In this document: in pieces, positions 16,036-22,624 of the stretch
Numbering within the stretch: position 1 is the stretch's first letter
Layout of the letters: the number at the start of each line of letters is the position of its first letter
Assembly (NCBI GenBank): GCA_031283395.1
Contig: JAITBV010000033.1
Location: forward strand, 1 to 22,624
Direction of reading: 5' to 3'
Length of the DNA stretch: 22,624 bases
Source: Candidatus Adiutrix sp.
Lineage (GTDB): Bacteria; Desulfobacterota; Desulfarculia; Adiutricales; Adiutricaceae
Translations under genes and position numbers: made by a program
Notes under the pieces: model-generated
What the model was told of the DNA's origin: nothing
Database searches by the model: none
Seen by the model: the letters and a program-made list of their open reading frames with translations, nothing else

Positions 16036-18114
16036 CTACTGTCGCTCAAAATAGACTGTGCCTGGTGAACCCGCGACCAGAACTGTTCCGGCAAGGGGCA
16101 CTTGGGCCACGACCCGGCCGCTGCCCTGGAATTCCAATTCCAGTCCGTGGCCGCTTAAAACATCCAGAGCTTGGCGCATACTCATACCGGTCAGGTCCGG
16201 CATGATCCGGTCTCCGTCTTCCGTGAACTCCAACAGCGGCTTCTCCCATTCCCCTTCCAAGCTGAGACCCGTGAATTCCGTCCGCCCCATTGCAGGTTCA
16301 ATGGGCCCCCGGATTCCCCGATCACCTTTCCTGAGTTTGACTCGGATGAAATTGGTGGGCTGATTGGCCGCCACCACCCCCGGGGCACCGCCGGAATTAC
16401 GTTCAATGAGCGGCCAGACCGGATTCCCCTGGTCATCGGTGGGCGGAACATCCAAAAGCGGCAGAGCATGTTCCATGATTTCCTTGAAGGCCGGCGTGGC
16501 CACCGCGCCGCCATAATAGCCGTTAGCCGGTTCGTCCAGCACTACCATCACGCAGAGTTGCGGGTCATGATAAGGGGCGAACCCCATGAAGGAAGACACA
16601 TACTTGCCGGCAGTGTAGGTTTTACTGCCACGAGTGACTTTTTGGGCTGTACCGGTCTTGCCGGCCACGGGATAGCCGGAGACCTCGGCTCTGGTGGCGG
16701 TGCCGCCTTTCATCACCGCCATCCGCAACATGGCCGCCATTTGCCGGGCCGTCAGAGGCGAAACCACCTGCCTGAAAATCTGGGGCCGGGCCTGTTCGAT
16801 TATGCGCCCCTCGGCGTCCAGCACCCGGTCCACCAGATAAGGCTTCATCATGACCCCATCGTTGGCCAGGGAACTCATGGCCATAACCATCTGCAAAGCC
16901 GTCACCGTCAATCCTTGACCGAAGGCGATGTTGGCGGCGTCAATGGCATACCAGTTTCGGGGCGGCCTGAGCAAACCCGGGGTCTCGCTTTTCAGATGGG
17001 CCAGACCGGTCCGCTCGCCAAAGGAAAATCTGGTCAGATAATTATATAAAAGATCGTTCCCCAGAAGGCCCCCGATCTTGAGCGAACCTATGTTGGATGA
17101 AAATTTAATGATTTCGCTGACGCTCAAGTCGCCGTAGTTGTGCGTGTCGCGCACGGTGTTACTGCCGACCTTGAAAGCGCCGTTCTCACAATGGATGATC
17201 GAATTGGGGCTGATAATATTTTCTTCAAGAGCCGCGGCCACCACAAAAACCTTAAAAGTTGAACCGGGTTCGAAAGGATCGGTCAAAATCCTGTTTCGCC
17301 GGGAAGATTCGGAAGCCTTTTTATATTCGTTTGGGTCGAAAGTGGGCCAGACCGCGGCCGCCACCACGGCCCCGGTCTTGGGCCGCATGACCAAAGCCAT
17401 GCCGCTTTTGGCCTGATAGATATCCACCGCCTTGGCCAGTGCCTTTTCGGTGACATACTGAATCCTCCGGTCAACGGTGAGCACCACCGAAGCTCCCCGG
17501 GCCTCCTGTATCTCTCCGTTGTCCAGCATATCCCGACCACGTCCGTCGCGGCGGCTCTTGACCTTGTGCGAGCCGGCCCGCAGATAATCGTTCAAGGCCA
17601 GTTCCAGGCCTTCCAGTCCTTGATTGTCCACCCCCACGAAGCCCAGGAAGTTAGCAGCCAGATGTCCATTGGGATAGGCCCGGCGGTATTCCTGGCTGAG
17701 CCCCAAACCGTCGATCGACAATGCCCGGACGGCCTCGGCCTCGGACTGGCTCAACTGGCGCTTTAGCCAGACGAATTGCTTACTCGTATCCAGCCTATCC
17801 AAGATCTTGGCCTGGTCCTGATTCAAAACTTCACTCAAAAGGCGGGCCGTCTCAATTTTATCTTTTATTTTTAATGGGTTGGCGTAAAGTGAGGCGACGG
17901 CCAAAGAAGCGGCCAACCTTTCCCCGCCCGCGTCAAAAATCTCTCCGCGTACAGCACCCAAACTCAAGTGGCGTTCCACCTCGGCCCGGGCCTTGGTCAC
18001 CAGGGAATCCCGGTCAACGACCTGAAGGATGGCGGCCTTATAGATCACCAATCCGAAGACCAGAAAAAACAGAATGGCAACCAGCCTTAATTTTAATTTC
18101 AGCCCATTGTTCAC
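16036..18114 (-). CDS. ftsI: Septal peptidoglycan transpeptidase FtsI (PBP3) with C-terminal PASTA domain
   Basis: FtsI is the class B penicillin-binding protein that cross-links septal peptidoglycan in partnership with FtsW. Of the 692 residues, one N-terminal transmembrane helix spans about 9-30. The pedestal domain starts at AVRGEIFDAGGERLA (54-68). The transpeptidase domain has the three active-site motifs: STFK with Ser 285 and Lys 288, SSN (339-341) and KTG (486-488). A PASTA domain ends the protein (about 638-692, starting MPDLTGMSMRQALDVL). PASTA domains are common in Gram-positive and deltaproteobacterial FtsI/SpoVD-type proteins but absent from E. coli FtsI. The start is GTG and overlaps the ftsL stop as GTGA. 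Confidence 0.96.
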   Translation of the reverse strand: MNNGLKLKLRLVAILFFLVFGLVIYKAAILQVVDRDSLVTKARAEVERHLSLGAVRGEIFDAGGERLAASLAVASLYANPLKIKDKIETARLLSEVLNQDQAKILDRLDTSKQFVWLKRQLSQSEAEAVRALSIDGLGLSQEYRRAYPNGHLAANFLGFVGVDNQGLEGLELALNDYLRAGSHKVKSRRDGRGRDMLDNGEIQEARGASVVLTVDRRIQYVTEKALAKAVDIYQAKSGMALVMRPKTGAVVAAAVWPTFDPNEYKKASESSRRNRILTDPFEPGSTFKVFVVAAALEENIISPNSIIHCENGAFKVGSNTVRDTHNYGDLSVSEIIKFSSNIGSLKIGGLLGNDLLYNYLTRFSFGERTGLAHLKSETPGLLRPPRNWYAIDAANIAFGQGLTVTALQMVMAMSSLANDGVMMKPYLVDRVLDAEGRIIEQARPQIFRQVVSPLTARQMAAMLRMAVMKGGTATRAEVSGYPVAGKTGTAQKVTRGSKTYTAGKYVSSFMGFAPYHDPQLCVMVVLDEPANGYYGGAVATPAFKEIMEHALPLLDVPPTDDQGNPVWPLIERNSGGAPGVVAANQPTNFIRVKLRKGDRGIRGPIEPAMGRTEFTGLSLEGEWEKPLLEFTEDGDRIMPDLTGMSMRQALDVLSGHGLELEFQGSGRVVAQVPLAGTVLVAGSPGTVYFERQ

Positions 18115-18596
18115 GGGTCAATAACCACTATCTGTCCTTGATTGGGAGTGATGAGGCCCAGGACATTCCTGGCCGCTTCCTCCAATTGAGCCAGGGAGCC
18201 GACTCCGGTCAATTCGGTCTTGAGCTGACGGTTGGTCTCCTGAAGCGCGAGTTTTTCCAGAGTCAGGGCGGAGATTTCATAACTCAAGGCCACTGATAAA
18301 TGATTGGAACGCACCAATCCCCAGACCAGGATTATGGAAACGACCACAATGGCGCTCAAAATGAAGAAGTGACGGGCCGGCAAAAAGGGCAGAGGCCGAA
18401 CCTCCAAATACGTAGTTGGCAGAACCTCCTGAGGCGCAACCGGCTCTGAAGGATTTGCCACCGGAGGCCGGACCACCTTGGCCTGGAGGAGGACCGGCTC
18501 CCGGCGGACCGGAAGCTTCCACTTCTTCCAGCCGCCGCGGCTGACCGATCGGGGTTTTTCCAGGGGTAGGCCCACCATTATTCGGGAAGAGGTCAT
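18111..18596 (-). CDS. ftsL: FtsL-like bitopic cell division protein
   Basis: The protein has 161 residues and low sequence conservation, so the call rests on topology and position between rsmH and ftsI. A basic and proline-rich cytoplasmic region of about 75 residues comes first. One transmembrane helix follows (about 77-95, HFFILSAIVVVSIILVWGLV). A periplasmic helical region with heptad-like leucines (about 99-130) is consistent with the FtsL coiled coil that pairs with FtsB. The C-terminal part (LEEAARNVLGLITPNQGQIVVI) matches the end of FtsL/septum-formation-initiator proteins. The cytoplasmic part is longer than in most FtsL. AAGGTG lies 4 nt before the ATG, and rsmH ends 13 nt upstream. 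Confidence 0.85.
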   Translation of the reverse strand: MTSSRIMVGLPLEKPRSVSRGGWKKWKLPVRREPVLLQAKVVRPPVANPSEPVAPQEVLPTTYLEVRPLPFLPARHFFILSAIVVVSIILVWGLVRSNHLSVALSYEISALTLEKLALQETNRQLKTELTGVGSLAQLEEAARNVLGLITPNQGQIVVIDP

Positions 18597-18609
18597 CGGA
18601 CACCTTATA

Positions 18610-19632
18610 TTAGATTCGGCGGAATTTTTGCCTAGAAGAAGTCTGACTTCCAGGCTCCGGGACAGCCAACCTGACCGCCGACCTCATTTTGGCCGACCTG
18701 GCCCTGGGATTTCGCTCGACCTCCCCGGCATCGGGACACTTAGGTTTTTTGGTCAGAGGCCGCCAGTGCGGATATCCTTTTTCATCGCCTGCTCGGAAGG
18801 CTGTTTTGACCAACCGGTCTTCCAGGGAGTGAAAACTGATGACCACCAGGCGCCCGTTGGACTTCAAAAGCGAGGGGGCGGTTTTTAAAAAATTTTCCAA
18901 TTCCTGGAGTTCCCGGTTGACTTCCAGGCGAATGGCCTGAAAAGTTCTGGTAGCCGGATGGAGCCGGGGCGGAGGCCCAGGCCGGTAAAGTACGCGAGCC
19001 GTCAAGGCGGCCAATTGACCAGTGGTTTCCAAGGGAGCCCGGCTCCTGGCCCGGACCATGGCCCTGGCCAGGCGGCGGGCGGCTCTCTCTTCGCCGTAAA
19101 GCCGGATAATTTCAGCCAAATTTTTCTCCGGGTAACGGTTGACCACTTCCCGGGCGGTCAGGGGCTGGCTCTGATCCAGCCGCATATCCAGGGGTTCATC
19201 CAAAAGCCAGGAGAAGCCCCGACCGGGTGCGGCCAACTGTCTTCCGCTGATCCCAAGATCCAGAAGAATCCCATCGACCGGCCCTTGGTCAAGCCCGGCC
19301 AGAACCTCTCCCAAATCCCCGAAAGAACCAGCAGCAACCATCAACCGTCTTTCCCTCCGGCCCCAGCCAGCCTCGGCCCAATGCCGAGCCTCGGAATCCC
19401 GATCCAGAGCGATGAGACGCCCTTCGGGACCCAAGGCCGCCAAGATCAAGCGGCTGTGCCCGCCCCCTCCCAAAGTACCGTCCACGTAGACCCCGGACGG
19501 CCGAGGGGCCAGGTCAGCCACAGCCTCAGGCCCCAGGACGGTCAAATGTCCAAAAGCCCGGGACCAATCGCCGTCCCCCGGGGGGGGCGGGAACAATTCC
19601 AAGGCTTCAGGGTTGCTCCCTTCAGCCGACAT
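18610..19632 (-). CDS. rsmH: 16S rRNA (cytosine-1402-N4)-methyltransferase RsmH (MraW)
   Basis: RsmH methylates N4 of C1402 in the ribosomal P site of 16S rRNA using SAM. The protein has 340 residues. The SAM-binding motif is VYVDGTLGGGGHSRLIL, then LIALDRDSEA and DGILLDLGISGRQLA. Conserved C-terminal segments are RTFQAIRLEVNRELQELENFL and LVVISFHSLEDRLVK. About 28 residues precede the usual start of the fold. The ATG at 19632 overlaps the last base of the mraZ stop (TGATG). A TTG one codon earlier is possible but less likely. Confidence 0.96.
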   Translation of the reverse strand: MSAEGSNPEALELFPPPPGDGDWSRAFGHLTVLGPEAVADLAPRPSGVYVDGTLGGGGHSRLILAALGPEGRLIALDRDSEARHWAEAGWGRRERRLMVAAGSFGDLGEVLAGLDQGPVDGILLDLGISGRQLAAPGRGFSWLLDEPLDMRLDQSQPLTAREVVNRYPEKNLAEIIRLYGEERAARRLARAMVRARSRAPLETTGQLAALTARVLYRPGPPPRLHPATRTFQAIRLEVNRELQELENFLKTAPSLLKSNGRLVVISFHSLEDRLVKTAFRAGDEKGYPHWRPLTKKPKCPDAGEVERNPRARSAKMRSAVRLAVPEPGSQTSSRQKFRRI

Positions 19633-20111
19633 CAAAAATTCAGACCCAGAGTCTCGGTGACTTCATCCAGAACAGCTTTATCCTGGGCTTCTTTCCGCTC
19701 ATGGCCGGCCACATCCCAAATCTGGATTTTGGAGCCCAAGCCCAGTATTCTAACCTCTCGCCCCAAACCGGCCGCAGCCCGCTGTTCAGGTGAGATCAGC
19801 ACCCGTCCCGCCTTATCCAGGTTCAACTGGCGGCCATCCTTCGTAAAAGCCCGCAAAGCCGCGTTTCGCCGGTCAGTATCGGTTATGGAGGCTTCCATGG
19901 CCGCCACCAGTTTTCGCCAATGCTCATAAGGATAGAGTGTAAGATAGGCTTCTGAAGTTTCAGAGGCCCCGGTGGCCTTGGCAAAGACCAATTCCGGCCG
20001 TTCCGACCGCCCTAACTCTTCCCGGAGACCGCTGGGCAGAGCCAAGCGCCCTTTCTCGTCAAGATTATGGGTGTAGTCGCAAAAAAAGCAGAAATCGGAA
20101 TTAAAGTCCAT
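19632..20111 (-). CDS. mraZ: Transcriptional regulator MraZ
   Basis: MraZ is an AbrB-fold DNA-binding protein that represses its own dcw cluster by binding TGGGN repeats upstream. The 159-residue protein has two SpoVT/AbrB-like repeats: YTHNLDEKGRLALPSGLREEL (13-33) and QLNLDKAGRVLISPEQR (95-111). Both contain the family's D--GR core. PYEHW (61-65) is also typical. A short N-terminal extension contains two Cys (8, 11). It is the first gene of the cluster. Its putative operator lies 40-80 nt upstream and is described separately. The ribosome binding site is a weak GGGA. Confidence 0.96.
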   Translation of the reverse strand: MDFNSDFCFFCDYTHNLDEKGRLALPSGLREELGRSERPELVFAKATGASETSEAYLTLYPYEHWRKLVAAMEASITDTDRRNAALRAFTKDGRQLNLDKAGRVLISPEQRAAAGLGREVRILGLGSKIQIWDVAGHERKEAQDKAVLDEVTETLGLNF

Positions 20112-20150
20112 TTATGCTATCCCGGGGCAGTTGAGGAGTCGATCAAAATC

Positions 20151-20195
20151 TCCCATTTCATCCCATTTGTCTACATATTAACCCATTATCTCCCA
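20151..20195 (-). promoter_or_regulatory. Predicted MraZ operator: TGGGN boxes in 10-nt register
   Basis: On the minus strand TGGGA occurs at 20195-20191, TGGGT at 20185-20181, TGGGA at 20165-20161 and TGGGA at 20155-20151. The slot at 20175-20171 reads TGTAG, a degenerate copy in the same register. The result is five consecutive 10-nt steps (5-nt box plus 5-nt spacer), four of them intact. Direct TGGGN repeats with 5-nt spacers are the established MraZ recognition pattern. The first two boxes fall in the promoter spacer and the last two lie at or just after the expected start site, so binding should repress. Confidence 0.8.
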
Positions 20196-20204
20196 CCTAG
20201 TCAA
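20176..20204 (-). promoter_or_regulatory. Sigma-70-like promoter of the dcw cluster (upstream of mraZ)
   Basis: On the minus strand TTGACT (20204-20199) is followed by a 17-nt spacer and TTAATA (20181-20176) as the -10. A run of T residues immediately upstream of the -35 could act as an UP element. The promoter interleaves with the TGGGN boxes. The predicted start is near 20169, giving a leader of about 57 nt. The -10 is imperfect, so exact assignment is moderate. Confidence 0.6.
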
Positions 20205-20530
20205 GAAAAAAAATTGCAACCCCGCTAAAAAAGATGAATTTCTCTTTATTTAAATCTCTGGCTGGCAAGATGCTCCAATCTCGGCCCGGATTTAAAATGA
20301 TTGATTTTTCAGTAATTTTTTAACCTCCAACCAAATATTCATCAAAATTTAAATCAGCGGGACTGGAAATCTGAACTATTTTAATAAATATAATTCATAA
20401 TAATTCTAAAATCAATAAAAAAATCTTAATAATTAGCATTTTATGATATTTTTAATAAATTTATTGTTAATTAACATAAATAATATATTATTATTAGTAA
20501 TTATACATCATTATAGGCCATGCCCTGGTA
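20205..20530. other. AT-rich intergenic region without recognisable gene
   Basis: This stretch lies between the hydF terminator and the dcw promoter. It contains no convincing reading frame; the short plus-strand frame starting at 20443 is low-complexity and has no homologous look. From 20371 to 20510 I count 15 G or C in 140 bases, about 11% GC, against GC-rich coding DNA on both sides. The part nearest the promoter (20205-20300) has A/T tracts that may serve as an upstream promoter element. No inverted terminal repeats or transposase remnant were seen. Confidence 0.7.
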
Positions 20531-20564
20531 AATTAAAACCCGGATTGCCTTTAAGCAATCCGGG
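20531..20564 (-). terminator. Intrinsic terminator of hydF
   Basis: A perfect 10-bp stem, CCCGGATTGC (20539-20548) with GCAATCCGGG (20555-20564), encloses a 6-nt loop. On the minus strand it is followed by TTTTAATTT. It begins 20 nt after the hydF stop. The U-rich tail exists only in the minus direction, so it ends hydF transcription and insulates the dcw promoter. Confidence 0.9.
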
Positions 20565-20584
20565 TGATTTGGAACTTCGGATTA

Positions 20585-21793
20585 TCAAGATTCGAGTTCG
20601 GCCACCAGATGGGGCCAGAGTCCCAAACTGCGCTTCAGCACACCCCTTAAGTGAGCTATGGCCAGACCGTAATTGGTGAAAGGCGCGCCCTGGTCCGAGG
20701 CGATCCGCTGGCGGTATTTCATCTCACGTTCGTTGAGCATACAGGCTCCGCAATGGATCACCAGGCGATAAGGAGAGAGGTCTTCAGGGAAATCACCGCC
20801 GGCCGTGAAGATGAAATCAATGTTTAGGCCACTACGGTCTCTTATCCAGCGCGGCAGTTTGACCGTGCCTATGTCCTCGCATTGGCGGTGGTGGGTGCAG
20901 CCTTCAGCGATCAGCACCTGATCTCCTTGAGCCAGGCGGTCCAAGGCCCGGACCCCATGGACGGCCTGATCCAGGAAACCCTTGTAGCGGGCGAAAAGTA
21001 TGGAAAAAGAGGTCAGGGGCACTTCGGGAGGGGTGTCGGCCGCCACCTGGTCGAAAACCTGGCTGTCGGTTATGACCAGGCGGGGAGGGCGGAGCAGACC
21101 GGCCAGAACGCCCTTCAGCTCTGTCTCCCGGGCCACCACGGGTGCCCCGCCGGCGTCCAGGATATCCCGGATAGTCTGCTGTTGAGGCAGGATCAGGCGG
21201 CCCTTGGGCGCAGCCTTGTCAATGGGCACGACCAGCACCAAGAAATCCGAGGGTTCGATCAAGTCTCCGATAATTTTCGGCTCAGGCTCCCGGCCGATGG
21301 CCAAGGCGGCCAGCTTTTCCTTGAATTCCTCGATCCGGTCCCGGGTGGCGGCGCTGACATATATGGTGCCCGGCGCCTCGACCGGAAGGTTGGGCAGAAG
21401 ATCGCATTTGTTAAAGACCACCAAGTGGTTCAGGCCCCGGGCCTTGAACAGGCCTAGGAGTTCTTCATCCGGCCCGGTCAGGCCCAACAATGCATCCACC
21501 ACCAGGACGGCCACATCGGTCTTCCTGAGGATCCGTCGGGTCCGTTCCACCCTCTTTTCCCCTAAAAGGCCGGAATCATCATCAAAGCCGGGGGTGTCAA
21601 TAATCAGGACCGGCCCAATGGGCAACAACTCCATGGCTTTTTGGACCGGGTCGGTGGTGGTGCCTTTGACCTCGGAGACAACGGCCAGGTCTTGTCCGGT
21701 CACGGCGTTGACCAGACTGGACTTGCCGGCATTGCGCCGGCCGAAGAAGCTTATATGGAGACGGTTGTCGGACGGTGTTTCATTGAGGCTCAT
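20585..21793 (-). CDS. hydF: [FeFe]-hydrogenase maturation GTPase HydF
   Basis: HydF is the scaffold that assembles and delivers the [2Fe] subcluster of the [FeFe]-hydrogenase H-cluster, working with HydE and HydG. The protein has 402 residues. The GTPase domain shows the P-loop GRRNAGKS (18-25), KGTTTDPV (43-50), DTPG (66-69) and NKCD (128-131). A dimerisation domain follows. The cluster-binding domain has CTHH (from Cys 299) and HCGAC (347-351), matching the HydF C-x-H ... H-C-x-x-C iron-sulfur signature. AGGA precedes the ATG by 8 nt. hydE, hydG and the hydrogenase itself are not in the window. Confidence 0.96.
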   Translation of the reverse strand: MSLNETPSDNRLHISFFGRRNAGKSSLVNAVTGQDLAVVSEVKGTTTDPVQKAMELLPIGPVLIIDTPGFDDDSGLLGEKRVERTRRILRKTDVAVLVVDALLGLTGPDEELLGLFKARGLNHLVVFNKCDLLPNLPVEAPGTIYVSAATRDRIEEFKEKLAALAIGREPEPKIIGDLIEPSDFLVLVVPIDKAAPKGRLILPQQQTIRDILDAGGAPVVARETELKGVLAGLLRPPRLVITDSQVFDQVAADTPPEVPLTSFSILFARYKGFLDQAVHGVRALDRLAQGDQVLIAEGCTHHRQCEDIGTVKLPRWIRDRSGLNIDFIFTAGGDFPEDLSPYRLVIHCGACMLNEREMKYRQRIASDQGAPFTNYGLAIAHLRGVLKRSLGLWPHLVAELES

Positions 21794-21824
21794 TTATTTC
21801 GTCCTATCTATCCAGATAAAAGAT

Positions 21825-21879
21825 CAAGACGGCTCTGGCGTCTTGTATTGCCGGAAGAATCGACAAAACAAGACGCCAG
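21825..21879 (-). promoter_or_regulatory. hydF leader with mutually exclusive inverted repeats (possible attenuator)
   Basis: Three related arms lie before hydF. In transcript order they are CTGGCGTCTTGT (A, 21879-21868), ACAAGACGCCAG (B, 21846-21835) and CGTCTTG (C, 21831-21825). A and B pair perfectly over 12 bp with a 21-nt loop. B can instead pair with C over 7 bp with a 7-nt loop, followed by ATCTTTTATC. The second form looks like a weak terminator and the first would prevent it. The repeats are seen directly; regulation is inference. Confidence 0.45.
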
Positions 21880-21929
21880 CCAAATATCAAGCGGGTCTCA
21901 ATCCGGTGAAGCCGGTTGCTTCTTGCTTG

Positions 21930-21953
21930 GGCCGGGAAGGCGAAGCCCCGGCC
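21930..21953 (-). repeat. GC-rich hairpin after the flavin oxidoreductase gene
   Basis: GGCCGGG (21930-21936) pairs with CCCGGCC (21947-21953) around a 10-nt loop. It lies 28 nt after the upstream stop codon on the minus strand. There is no U-tract, so it is more likely an RNA-stabilising or rho-related 3' structure than an intrinsic terminator. Confidence 0.35.
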
Positions 21954-21981
21954 TATCACGCTCCGACGAACCAGGAAGAGC

Positions 21982-22624
21982 TCAATATTCCTTGGGCAGT
22001 TCGTTGAGCTGGGTCAAAGTAAAGACCGGGCCGTCCTTACAGACGTATTCCGGCCCCACATTGCAACGACCGCAGATGCCCAGACCGCACTTCATACGGT
22101 TTTCCAGGCTCATGATGATGTCGTCGGTGGAATAACCGGCTTCTTCCAGCACTGGCTGGGTGAACTTGATCATGATGGGCGGGCCGCAGATGATGGCCGC
22201 CGTGTTCTTTGGTGGCGGGCAGACATCTTTGGTGACGGCCGGCACAAAGCCCACCTTTCCGGTCCAGCCCGGCGCCTCGCGGTCAACGGTGACGTGGACA
22301 TCTATATCGTCACGCTTCTGCCACTCGCCCCATTCCTCCTTATAAAGAAGGAGTCCGGGGGTCCGGGCCCCGTAAACAAAGGTTATCTTGCCATACTGGG
22401 ACCGGTTTTCCGGCTGAAGCATCCAGACGATGGTGGAGCGAAGGGTGGTGACCGCGAACCCACCGGCGATTATAAGAATGTCCTTGCCCTTTATTTTGTC
22501 CAAGGGGTAGGGGTGGCCAAGGGGGCCGCGAATTCCCATAATGTCGCCTTCCTTCATGTAGTGCATGAAGGTGGAAACCTGCCCGACCCGGTTGACGGTG
22601 AAGAGGACGGAACCTTTTTCAGTG
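21982..22624 (-). CDS. FAD/NAD(P)-binding oxidoreductase subunit with C-terminal [2Fe-2S] site (FlxA / sulfhydrogenase gamma type), N-terminus missing
   Basis: The frame is open to the right edge, so 213 C-terminal residues are visible. The end of the FAD-binding barrel reads FTVNRVGQVS, then GDIMGIRGPLGHPYP. The NAD(P)-binding domain begins ILIIAGGFAVTTLRS and includes TFVYGARTPGLLLY and IICGPPIMIKF. The C-terminus has C-x4-C-x2-C-x7-C within MKCGLGICGRCNVGPEYVC, then KDGPVF and a final LPKEY. These are characteristic of the sulfhydrogenase gamma/AsrB/FlxA group, which pass electrons between NAD(P)H and iron-sulfur partners. Its partner (Hdr-like complex, hydrogenase or sulfite reductase) would be encoded to the right and cannot be decided here. 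Proximity to hydF suggests a hydrogenase link. Confidence 0.85.
   Translation of the reverse strand, partial: TEKGSVLFTVNRVGQVSTFMHYMKEGDIMGIRGPLGHPYPLDKIKGKDILIIAGGFAVTTLRSTIVWMLQPENRSQYGKITFVYGARTPGLLLYKEEWGEWQKRDDIDVHVTVDREAPGWTGKVGFVPAVTKDVCPPPKNTAAIICGPPIMIKFTQPVLEEAGYSTDDIIMSLENRMKCGLGICGRCNVGPEYVCKDGPVFTLTQLNELPKEY

Noticed and set aside
16171..17049. Plus-strand open frame (292 codons) opposite ftsI
   Set aside because: It lies antisense to the transpeptidase domain with all three active-site motifs; its own product is histidine- and glycine-rich noise.
18958..19929. Plus-strand open frame (323 codons) opposite rsmH and mraZ
   Set aside because: It spans two well-supported minus-strand genes, is proline/glycine/arginine/glutamine rich and shows no domain.
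20371..20510. AT-rich island as chromosomal replication origin
   Set aside because: There is no dnaA, dnaN or gidA nearby and I saw no cluster of DnaA boxes. Composition alone is not enough.
20443..20679. Plus-strand frame starting in the AT-rich island
   Set aside because: The first half is Ile/Leu/Asn low-complexity sequence from AT-rich DNA, then it crosses the hydF terminator and the hydF gene end. There is no plausible ribosome binding site.

Overview
The window carries 19 genes, all on the minus strand. Most of it is one complete division and cell-wall (dcw) cluster. Read in the direction of transcription (right to left) the order is mraZ, rsmH, ftsL, ftsI, murE, murF, mraY, murD, ftsW, murG, murC, murB, ftsQ, ftsA, ftsZ. 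Gene order, high GC coding DNA, a meso-DAP type MurE, an [FeFe]-hydrogenase maturase and a flavin/[2Fe-2S] electron-transfer subunit together suggest an anaerobic Gram-negative bacterium, most likely Desulfobacterota (former Deltaproteobacteria). That assignment is inference from content and synteny, not from a marker search.

Right edge (about 20,585-22,624): the C-terminal part of a sulfhydrogenase-gamma/FlxA-type FAD/NAD(P)-binding subunit is followed by hydF, the GTPase scaffold for [FeFe]-hydrogenase maturation. The 188-nt gap between them holds repeats that can fold into mutually exclusive hairpins, so it may be a regulatory leader. hydF ends at a clear intrinsic terminator, which separates hydrogen metabolism from the dcw cluster.

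Control region (20,112-20,584): an extremely AT-rich stretch (about 11% GC over 20,371-20,510) lies upstream of a sigma-70-like promoter. Four TGGGN boxes sit in strict 10-nt register with one degenerate middle slot, across and just downstream of that promoter. This matches the known MraZ operator and predicts autoregulation of the whole cluster.

Core cluster (3,681-20,111): genes are tightly packed. Many junctions are 4-nt ATGA or GTGA overlaps, which suggests translational coupling. The products make lipid II (MurE, MurF, MraY, MurD, MurG, MurC, MurB), polymerise and cross-link septal peptidoglycan (FtsW, FtsI), and assemble the divisome (FtsL, FtsQ, FtsA, FtsZ). No ddl is present. ftsZ stands apart behind a 189-nt gap with its own extended -10 promoter, a palindrome at the predicted start site and a GC-rich leader of about 120 nt ending in a hairpin next to the ribosome binding site.

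Left edge (1-2,127): downstream of ftsZ are a radical SAM protein with an unusual C-terminal cysteine cluster and, overlapping it by 26 nt, a DUF1638 gene cut by the window edge. This pair is the least understood part of the window. I saw no tRNA, rRNA, CRISPR array, insertion sequence or prophage gene.
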